The translations under genes and the position numbers were made by a program. This document shows positions 6,060 through 10,860 of a stretch of DNA of 10,860 nt, one piece after another (the stretch's first letter is position 1; each line of letters starts with the position of its first letter). Where the stretch lies: the NCBI GenBank assembly GCA_002297505.1, contig DBLQ01000044.1, positions 1 through 10,860 of the forward strand, in the 5' to 3' direction. The notes below the pieces were generated by a model that was not told the DNA's origin, did no database searches, and saw nothing but the letters and a program-made list of their open reading frames with translations. The stretch is from Flavobacteriales bacterium UBA720. Lineage in GTDB: Bacteria > Bacteroidota > Bacteroidia > Flavobacteriales > Weeksellaceae.

Positions 6060-7778
6060 TTTAGTTTTAATGGAAATCTCTTTTTTGCCGTCTTTGATAT
6101 TAATGTTCATGTCTTTGAAGCTTTTCTTGACATCTTCATCAATTTTCATTCTTTCCAGAACAGCATCTGCAGAATCTTTGGAGTATTTTTTTCCGTTGAT
6201 TTTCACAGAATCATTGTCATCGGAATTGTATTCAATCGTGGTACCGTTGATCTTGATTTTGTTTTCTTCTACGGTGATTCCGGAGTGGTGGTTACCATTA
6301 TCATCGCCATTGTCATCCTCCTCATTGTCACGCACATTGATCTCATATTCCTTCTCATTGATGACCTTCATTCCAGCCGGAATTACCAATTCATAATCCA
6401 ATCTGTAATCTCTGAATCTGTATTCGTAAGGAATTTCGTAGTAGTTTGGAAAGAAAATCTTATTGCCGACTACCTCTACAGGAACTTTCATTTTCATAGG
6501 CTGGTTATAGCCGTCCGCTTCTTTTTTAATGATCAGATATGGAGTTTTGATGTCATCTTTTCTTGTGATCTCCACACTTGGATAATCTCTTTTGTAGATC
6601 CTGGTCTTGTCTGAATAGATGTTGTTCACATAAGGCTTGAAGTTCTCAGGAATCTGAATTTTTTTGCTATCCAGGTAAATGGTATCATTCGGTGCTGTGA
6701 TGGACACGTTTTCATAATCTTCATTGTCTCCGGTATATCGGAAGTTAAGTCTGGAGGCACTTGCAGCAAGAATTCCTATCAAAATGATCCATATAATTCC
6801 CAATGTTCCCAATGCCGGGCCTACGTAATTGAACTTGGTTTTTGGCGAGAATAATTTGATGGACAGCAACAGAGCACCAATTCCGATGATGATTACAGGA
6901 AGCGCTGCGATCCCAAGCAACAGGTATCCAAGGTTGTTTTCTTCCAGATAGAAGCCCAGGTTGTCATTCATCCCAAATTTATCTGATCCGTAAGCAAACA
7001 TCATTGCGAATAATCCGATGAAACAGCCAGCTGCGATAAGTCCCAGCAAAACAGCAAAACAATACTTCAGGATTTTCAGAAGAGAATCTCCTGCTGAGTT
7101 GACTTTAGGGCGGTTCTCATTATAGATTTCGCCGGCTCTTGTCGTGGTCTCATTGGCAAACTGCACTATTTTGCTGGATTCTTCCTTTAAGTTGTCAAAG
7201 TTCAGAGGTTTGCCTTTCATTTTTAAAAAATCAGACGCAGATTCTGCTTTGGGTAAAACTGCCCAAAGAATAAAGTACAAAATCACAACTAAGAAAGACG
7301 AACCCGGAGCAATCCAAAGGAAAAGAAATGCGCCAACCCAAATTAGCCTCATCCATGTGATATCCATTCCGAAGTAAGCCGCTAAACCTGCACATACACC
7401 GGCAATCTTCTGTCTCTCCGGGTCGCGGAACATCTGTTTCTGAGCGTTGCTGCTATAACTGCCGTAGCTGTTGGAAGATTTGCTTTTGCTCTGCTTACCT
7501 TCGGAGAAGTAAGCTTCTTCCTGCTCGTCGATCTGTTCAGGCGTTCCGATCTGGGCAATCACCTTTTCTACATCAGAATCGTTGATGACTTCACGTTTGG
7601 CAAGAACTTCCTTGAAGATCTCTACCATCCGGATTTCAATATCGTGCATTACTTCGTCTGCTTCCTGAGCATCCAATGAATTTCTCAAGGCACTCAGATA
7701 ATCGCTGAGCTTGATATAAGCATGTTCATCTATCATAAAAGAGAACCCTGCGAGTGCTATTGATAATGTCTTGTTCAT
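6057..7778 (-). CDS. PspC-domain membrane protein with long C-terminal extension
   Basis: Envelope-stress type membrane protein. The 573-residue product has an N-terminal cytoplasmic helical domain (about 1-90, MNKTLSIALAGF...HDIEIRMVEIF...GTPEQI) and a Ser-rich linker (96-112). The PspC domain follows (about 116-177, FRDPERQKIAGVCAGLAAYFG then two hydrophobic helices). Further membrane segments lie at about 238-263, 284-308 and 320-341. The C-terminal part of about 230 residues (345-573) is polar, rich in Lys, Asp, Asn and Tyr, and carries an acidic run EEDDNGDD (486-493); it probably faces the periplasm. This layout is common in Bacteroidetes PspC proteins, whereas E. coli PspC is only about 119 residues. 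It follows padR with 4 nt between. The first ATG is kept because MNKTL starts are usual in these proteins. The precise signal sensed is unknown. Confidence 0.87.
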   Translation of the reverse strand: MNKTLSIALAGFSFMIDEHAYIKLSDYLSALRNSLDAQEADEVMHDIEIRMVEIFKEVLAKREVINDSDVEKVIAQIGTPEQIDEQEEAYFSEGKQSKSKSSNSYGSYSSNAQKQMFRDPERQKIAGVCAGLAAYFGMDITWMRLIWVGAFLFLWIAPGSSFLVVILYFILWAVLPKAESASDFLKMKGKPLNFDNLKEESSKIVQFANETTTRAGEIYNENRPKVNSAGDSLLKILKYCFAVLLGLIAAGCFIGLFAMMFAYGSDKFGMNDNLGFYLEENNLGYLLLGIAALPVIIIGIGALLLSIKLFSPKTKFNYVGPALGTLGIIWIILIGILAASASRLNFRYTGDNEDYENVSITAPNDTIYLDSKKIQIPENFKPYVNNIYSDKTRIYKRDYPSVEITRKDDIKTPYLIIKKEADGYNQPMKMKVPVEVVGNKIFFPNYYEIPYEYRFRDYRLDYELVIPAGMKVINEKEYEINVRDNEEDDNGDDNGNHHSGITVEENKIKINGTTIEYNSDDNDSVKINGKKYSKDSADAVLERMKIDEDVKKSFKDMNINIKDGKKEISIKTK

Positions 7779-7782
7779 AGTA

Positions 7783-8124
7783 TTAATTTTGAGAGTGAGA
7801 GTTTGTAGTAATTTGGTTTACAGAATCTGTCAGTTCCTGCCAGGTGGTCTGTAATTCTGCAAGGAAGAGACTTCCTTTTTCCGTAATCTGGTAATACTTT
7901 CTGGGCGGTCCGCTGGTGGATTCTTCCCATCTGTAAGCCAGAAATTCGCCGTTTTTCAATCTTGTGAGGAGAGGATAAAGCGTTCCTTCCACCACGTCCA
8001 GTTTTCCTTTTTTGAGAGATTCTATCAGGTCGGAAACATACATTTCTCGCTGCTGAATCAGGCTCAAAATACAGAATTCCAGAATTCCTTTGCGCATCTG
8101 CGCTTTTGTGTTTTCCGTATTCAT
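7783..8124 (-). CDS. PadR-family transcriptional regulator
   Basis: Cytoplasmic DNA-binding repressor of the PadR family, compact form (113 residues, the usual size of the single-domain subfamily). The winged helix-turn-helix spans about 12-84: LEFCILSLI (15-23), YVSDLIESL (29-37), the recognition region EGTLYPLLTRLK (46-57) and the wing WEES..GPPRKYYQITEKG (66-84). The C-terminal helix (about 85-105) is the dimerisation part. It is 4 nt upstream of pspC; this pairing recurs in Bacteroidetes and suggests PadR controls pspC and itself. Its promoter region contains short inverted repeats that could be its operator. The inducing signal cannot be read from sequence. Confidence 0.92.
   Translation of the reverse strand: MNTENTKAQMRKGILEFCILSLIQQREMYVSDLIESLKKGKLDVVEGTLYPLLTRLKNGEFLAYRWEESTSGPPRKYYQITEKGSLFLAELQTTWQELTDSVNQITTNSHSQN
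7784..7797. repeat. Right arm of a 14-bp inverted repeat bracketing pspC
   Basis: TAATTTTGAGAGTG pairs exactly with the arm at 6046-6059. It encodes the last residues of PadR (SHSQN) and ends 5 nt before the pspC start codon. Confidence 0.6.
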
Positions 8125-8149
8125 ATTAATTGTTTGGTTTTAATCGGTT

Positions 8150-8212
8150 AATGTAAAGTCTGTTGTCCTTAGTTTTTAATCAACCTCGAATCTGCTACTC
8201 TAACTTTACATT
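8150..8212. repeat. Paired 10-bp inverted sites in the padR leader, candidate PadR operator
   Basis: AATGTAAAGT (8150-8159) and its exact complement ACTTTACATT (8203-8212) are 43 nt apart. The second overlaps an imperfect palindrome, CTTTACATTGCAAAG (8204-8218), which includes most of the -7 element of the padR promoter. A repressor bound there would block its own transcription, as expected of an autoregulated PadR. Confidence 0.4.
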
Positions 8213-8213
8213 G

Positions 8214-8245
8214 CAAAGATATATAAATAGAATGGTATTATGCAA
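8214..8245 (-). promoter_or_regulatory. Promoter of padR-pspC
   Basis: On the minus strand, TTG (8245-8243), a 21-nt spacer and TATCTTTG (8221-8214) form a full Bacteroidetes -33/-7 promoter (TTG-N17..23-TAnnTTTG). The start site should fall near 8207, giving a leader of about 80 nt. GTATT and AATAC arms lie around the -33 side. Confidence 0.6.
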
Positions 8246-8288
8246 TACAAAGTAGTAAATAATTTTGTTTAATTGATGTAGTTGCCTG

Positions 8289-8315
8289 ATTATCAATTGT
8301 ATTATTTTTGATAAT
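8289..8315. repeat. 8-bp inverted repeat in the padR/SDR divergent region
   Basis: ATTATCAA (8289-8296) and TTGATAAT (8308-8315) pair perfectly around an 11-nt gap. The AT-rich 320-nt region between padR and the SDR gene (8125-8445) has no ORF of note; it holds the two promoters, this repeat and an 8-bp palindrome ATGATCAT (8400-8407) inside the SDR promoter spacer. An operator is possible; chance is also plausible in such AT-rich DNA. Confidence 0.3.
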
Positions 8316-8396
8316 GAATTTTATTGTTATTTTGAAAATCATTGTTAATTATTTGATGGTCTTCTAAACAAAGTGAATTCGGACGTTTTAACAAAA

Positions 8397-8424
8397 TTGA
8401 TGATCATTTTCTGTTCTAATTTTG
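8397..8424 (+). promoter_or_regulatory. Promoter of the SDR gene
   Basis: TTG (8397-8399), a 17-nt spacer and TAATTTTG (8417-8424) match the Bacteroidetes consensus exactly at the -7 element. The ATG follows 21 nt later, so the leader is short (about 15 nt). The spacer contains the palindrome ATGATCAT. Confidence 0.6.
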
Positions 8425-8445
8425 CTTTTATAAATAATTAGAATA

Positions 8446-9435
8446 ATGAACAATTATCAAAGCGCATTACAAAAGCCGGTTAATTCTGGCTTCGGTGCAA
8501 GATCAACTACAGAAGATGTCATCAGAGGAATCGATCTCAAAGGAAAAATAGCAATTGTAACAGGTGGCAATTCCGGAATTGGATTGGAAACGGTAAAAAC
8601 ATTCGCAAAAGCCGGTGCGCAAGTTATCGTTCCTGCAAGAGACATTGCGAAAGCAAAAAGAAATCTCACTGGCATTCCTAACGTCGAATTGGAAGAATTG
8701 GATTTAGCGAATCCAGATTCGATTGACAGTTTTGCGGACAAGTTTTTAAAATCCGAAAGACCATTACATTTATTAATCAACAATGCAGGCATAATGTGGG
8801 TGCCGCTTCGCCGAGACCATCGCGGATTCGAATCCCAGTTGGCCGTTAATTATCTGGCGCATTTTCAATTGACAGCAAAATTATGGCCGGCTTTGAAACA
8901 AGCCAACGGCGCAAGAGTTGTCAATGTTTCGTCCGGCGGACATCAGTTCTCAAATTTTAATTTTGAAGACCCCAATTTTCTCAATCGTGAATATGAAACG
9001 CTGCTTGGTTATGGACAGTCGAAGACTGCGGTTAATCTTTTCTCAATGGAATTGGATAATCGTGCAAAACAATTTAATGTCAGAAGTTATGCGTTATGTC
9101 CGGGTGCAGTCGGCGAAACGGAATTGTCGAGGGAAGCGCCTTTGGATTTATTTCAAAAGTTAGGTTATGTGGATTCGGAAGGGAAGTTGTTGCCGGAAGT
9201 TACAGCTTCTTTGAAAACCATTCCTCAGGGTGCTGCTACAACGGTTTGGTGTGCGACAAATCCTTTGCTTAATGATTTGGGCGGCGTTTATTGTGAGAAT
9301 GTTGATATTGCCGAATTAAGTTCGGATGTTAAAATTATCGGTGGTATTAAGGAATATTCTCTTGATGAGAACAACGCCAAAAAACTCTGGAAGTTAAGCG
9401 AAGAAATGATGGAAATCTCGTTTGACATCCATTGA
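8446..9435 (+). CDS. Short-chain dehydrogenase/reductase (SDR), retinol-dehydrogenase-like
   Basis: NAD(P)-dependent oxidoreductase with a Rossmann fold; the substrate is unknown. The 329-residue protein is at the long end for classical SDRs (about 250) and matches the retinol dehydrogenase/WW-oxidoreductase-like group. Motifs: TGGNSGIG cofactor loop (39-46), Arg65 after the second strand (PAR, favouring NADP), NNAG (112-115), catalytic Asn135 (VNYLAHF), Ser162/Ser163 (VSSGG) and YGQSK (Tyr189, Lys193). PG at 219-220 closes the cofactor site. The C-terminal part of about 100 residues (to DIH) is a substrate-lid region. The first 30 residues before DLKGKIAIVTG are an extension usual in this group. 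The gene has its own promoter, and an AraC regulator follows by 28 nt, which suggests an inducible catabolic or detoxifying function. Confidence 0.88.
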   Translation: MNNYQSALQKPVNSGFGARSTTEDVIRGIDLKGKIAIVTGGNSGIGLETVKTFAKAGAQVIVPARDIAKAKRNLTGIPNVELEELDLANPDSIDSFADKFLKSERPLHLLINNAGIMWVPLRRDHRGFESQLAVNYLAHFQLTAKLWPALKQANGARVVNVSSGGHQFSNFNFEDPNFLNREYETLLGYGQSKTAVNLFSMELDNRAKQFNVRSYALCPGAVGETELSREAPLDLFQKLGYVDSEGKLLPEVTASLKTIPQGAATTVWCATNPLLNDLGGVYCENVDIAELSSDVKIIGGIKEYSLDENNAKKLWKLSEEMMEISFDIH

Positions 9436-9449
9436 TATTCGTAATTTTG
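9421..9449 (+). promoter_or_regulatory. Promoter of the araC-type gene, overlapping the SDR 3' end
   Basis: TTTG (9421-9424, inside the last codons of the SDR gene), a 17-nt spacer and TAATTTTG (9442-9449). The ATG is only 14 nt after the -7 element, so the transcript would have a leader of under 10 nt. The spacing and -7 sequence are the same as in the SDR promoter. Confidence 0.6.
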
Positions 9450-9463
9450 TGTGACAAGTCATT

Positions 9464-10276
9464 ATGGATTATCAAGTTAACTATATCAATCCGGAAATCA
9501 AACTTTCCAGTTACGAAGGTAAGTTGTTCAAAACCGAAGCGGCGTTTCCGGACCATCTGCTGGTTTGGCTCATTTCCGGCGAGACCAAGATGATCCAGGC
9601 CGACGCAACTTTTGTTTTCGGCGCAGGAAGCACTTTCCTGATTCCTCGGAATCAGCTGGCAGTGATTATTAATTATCCGAAAGATGGCTTGCCTCACAAA
9701 GCGGTTGCAATGCATTTGTCATCAAAAAGACTTCGGGAATTTTATGCTGATAATCCCACTAATTCAAAAATCAAAACAGAAAAAATAATCAGTTTTGAGA
9801 AGCATCCGCTCCTGGAAAGTTGTCTGGCTTCATTGATTCCTTATTTCGAAATGCAAAAGAATTTTCCCGAAAATATTGCGTCGCTTAAAATTAATGAAGC
9901 CTTCAATATTCTCAGAACTATCGACGCAGACATCGATTCTGTACTCAATAATTTTGATGAACCTGGAAAAATTGATCTGGCTGCATTTATGGAAAAGAAT
10001 TTTATGTTCAATATGCCATTGGAGAGATTTGCATATTTAACGGGTAGGAGTTTGACCACTTTCAAGCGTGATTTTTCCAGAACTTTCCGCTCTACACCGC
10101 AAAGATGGCTGACAAGGAAACGTCTGGAACTGGCCCATTACGAAATTGCAGAAAACCGCAAAAAACCCAACGAAGTTTATTTAGAAACCGGCTTTGAGAA
10201 TCTTTCCCATTTTTCTTTCGCTTTCAAGAAGCAGTTTGGCTATGCGCCAACGACTCTAATTTCAGATCGTTCATAA
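9464..10276 (+). CDS. AraC-family transcriptional regulator
   Basis: DNA-binding regulator with a sensing N-terminal half and an AraC-type C-terminal domain. In the 270-residue protein the DNA-binding part spans about 170-265. The first helix-turn-helix is LERFAYLTGRSLTTFKRDF (186-204). The second is NEVYLETGFENLSHFSFAFK (236-255), and FGYAPTT (258-264) is the typical closing motif of the second unit. TPQRWL..KRLELA (211-224) is the conserved linker helix. Residues 1-165 are a cupin-like sensing region of the exoenzyme-regulator sort, with FLIPRNQLAVIINY (58-71) as a probable strand pair. It lies 28 nt downstream of the SDR gene in the same direction with its own promoter; it probably regulates that gene. 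The effector is not identifiable. Confidence 0.92.
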   Translation: MDYQVNYINPEIKLSSYEGKLFKTEAAFPDHLLVWLISGETKMIQADATFVFGAGSTFLIPRNQLAVIINYPKDGLPHKAVAMHLSSKRLREFYADNPTNSKIKTEKIISFEKHPLLESCLASLIPYFEMQKNFPENIASLKINEAFNILRTIDADIDSVLNNFDEPGKIDLAAFMEKNFMFNMPLERFAYLTGRSLTTFKRDFSRTFRSTPQRWLTRKRLELAHYEIAENRKKPNEVYLETGFENLSHFSFAFKKQFGYAPTTLISDRS

Positions 10277-10300
10277 AATTTAAAAAATATCCCATTAAAA

Positions 10301-10331
10301 TTTGCGAAACTAAAATCTTTTCCTAAATTCG
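10301..10331 (+). promoter_or_regulatory. Candidate promoter upstream of the remnant
   Basis: TTTG (10301-10304), 19 nt, then TAAATTCG (10324-10331), one mismatch from TAnnTTTG. The spacing is ideal. A transcript would run about 145 nt to the terminator at 10454-10486. Confidence 0.4.
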
Positions 10332-10453
10332 TTAAACATTTTACAAAACAGCAATGAATTTCATTTTCACAACGACAACATCAACCTCTACAACTCCAAC
10401 ATCTGTCAGTTGCAGGAAGGCGCGTTTGTGAAATTTGATTTAACCATAATGAC

Positions 10454-10486
10454 AAAAGCCTTTCTGATTTCAGAAAGGCTTTTTTT
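10454..10486 (+). terminator. Strong intrinsic terminator
   Basis: AAAAGCCTTTCTGA (10454-10467) and TCAGAAAGGCTTTT (10470-10483) form a perfect 14-bp stem around a TT pair, effectively a small loop, with T continuing to 10486. It would end the araC-type gene transcript and any transcript from 10301. Confidence 0.9.
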
Positions 10487-10545
10487 GTTGGTAAAAAATA
10501 GCTTCAGAGAAAGGCTTACAGCAATGAGGGATTGCTTTACAAAAA

Positions 10546-10860
10546 GCTCCGTAGGAGCGACCTGTTCGTAGCAATGAAAAATTATTTTACAAAAAAGCTC
10601 CGTAGGAGCGAAATGTTTGTAGCAATGAAAAGTTGTCTTACAAAAAGCTCCGTAGGAGCGACCTGTTAATAGAGAAAGAAAACGGATAATATAGAGCTCC
10701 GTAGGAGCGAACTGTTAGTAGCAATGAAAAGTTATCTTACAAAAAGCTCCGTAGGAGTGACCTGTTAATAGAGAAAAAAAACGGATAATATAGAGCTCCG
10801 TAGGAGCGAACTGTTAGTAGCAATGAAAAGTTATCTTACAAAAAGCTCCGTGGGAGAGAT
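10546..10860. repeat. Tandem REP-like array: seven hairpin cores at a ~50-nt period
   Basis: The core GCTCCGTAGGAGC (5-bp arms, 3-nt loop) starts at 10546, 10597, 10647, 10696, 10746, 10795 and 10845. The fifth ends in T instead of C and the seventh is altered to GCTCCGTGGGAGA. Spacers are 36-38 nt and of two kinds. Type A (between cores 1-2, 2-3, 4-5 and 6-7) contains GCAATGAAAA and ends in TTACAAAAA. Type B (3-4 and 5-6) contains AGAGAAA and ACGGATAATATAGA. A type A-like stretch at 10516-10545 precedes the first core. The array continues past the window edge. Similar GCTCC(GTA)GGAGC sequences are, to my recollection, scattered in intergenic DNA of Chryseobacterium and relatives; such REP-like elements can be mobilised by RAYT transposases. 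None is visible here. Confidence 0.88.
10661..10858. repeat. 99-bp dimer duplicated in tandem within the array
   Basis: Bases 10661-10759 and 10760-10858 are identical at 96 of 99 positions. The differences are at 10678/10777, 10753/10852 and 10758/10857. Each copy holds one type B and one type A unit, so the higher-order unit has doubled recently compared with the more diverged units 1-3. Confidence 0.85.

Larger units (their letters stand above)
10277..10500 (+). other. Gene-poor stretch with a candidate small transcript and a coding-like remnant
   Basis: No complete gene is recognised. From about 10323 to 10446 the third frame is open without a start codon. Between 10353 and 10443 it reads EFHFHNDNINLYNS then NICQLQEGAFVKFDL, with codons that look like real coding use. 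The FHFHND and LQEG.FVKFDL pattern vaguely recalls a cold-shock domain (RNP2-like FFH followed by L.EG..V.F), but this is weak. In another frame an ATG at 10354 opens a 25-codon, Thr/Ser-rich ORF that looks like noise. The stretch has a promoter-like start at 10301 and ends in a strong terminator, so it may be a decayed gene or a small RNA. Confidence 0.35.

Noticed and set aside
5988..6614. 208-codon plus-strand ORF opposite pspC
   Set aside because: It is antisense to a well-supported PspC gene, has a low-complexity Phe/Ile/Val-rich product and shows no domain; it is a mirror of the AT-rich, Asp/Asn/Lys-rich coding strand.
6046..7797. Invertible DNA segment (phase variation) around pspC
   Set aside because: The 14-bp repeats fit in size, but no recombinase gene is present and inversion would simply remove pspC from its promoter; kept only as a minor alternative in the finding on the repeat.
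10571..10670. Short ORFs inside the repeat units (ATGAAAA... reading through KSSVGATC)
   Set aside because: They arise from the repeat itself, recur in every copy, stop within one or two units and look like the spurious small proteins such repeats produce.
10546..10860. CRISPR array
   Set aside because: The period is regular, but the core is only 13 nt and the 36-38 nt spacers are copies of two sequences rather than unique; no cas gene is visible.

Overview
The window looks like chromosomal DNA of a Flavobacteriia member, most like Chryseobacterium and its relatives. The reasons are a GLPGLI-family secreted protein, a Bacteroidetes-type bifunctional nuclease tail, a PadR/PspC pair of the kind common in that phylum, promoters of the form TTG-N17..23-TAnnTTTG, few Shine-Dalgarno sequences and moderately AT-rich DNA. 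No phage, insertion sequence, CRISPR array, tRNA or rRNA is visible.

Left block, plus strand (1-2177): the end of a bifunctional nuclease gene, a complete NupG-type nucleoside:H+ symporter and a small unrecognised lipoprotein. A bidirectional terminator (2184-2211) separates them from the next block. Central block, minus strand (read from 8124 down to 2235): padR and pspC, 4 nt apart, probably form an autoregulated envelope-stress unit. Next come a DoxX-like membrane protein and a GLPGLI protein. After these is a short region (4318-4516) with its own promoter-like element, a 20-codon amphipathic ORF and a strand-specific terminator. Then follow a PlsC-like acyltransferase, a MenI-like hotdog thioesterase and a MenF-type isochorismate synthase. 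The last two are closely spaced and point to menaquinone synthesis.

Right block, plus strand (8446-10276): an SDR oxidoreductase and an AraC-family regulator. Each has a good Bacteroidetes promoter with a 17-nt spacer. A roughly 320-nt divergent region between padR and the SDR gene holds promoters and several inverted repeats that could be operators.

The window ends in about 580 nt without a recognisable gene. It contains a candidate promoter-to-terminator unit of about 150 nt with a coding-like remnant. This is followed by a tandem REP-like array: seven 13-nt hairpin cores at a 49-51 nt period, including a 99-bp dimer duplicated in tandem. The array runs off the window edge.

Most of the window is ordinary housekeeping and accessory chromosome. 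The parts worth a second look are the 20-residue amphipathic ORF and its terminator, the REP-like array, the orphan transcription unit before it, a perfect 14-bp inverted repeat bracketing pspC, and a substituted catalytic motif in the acyltransferase. All assignments come from reading the sequence; no database search was run.
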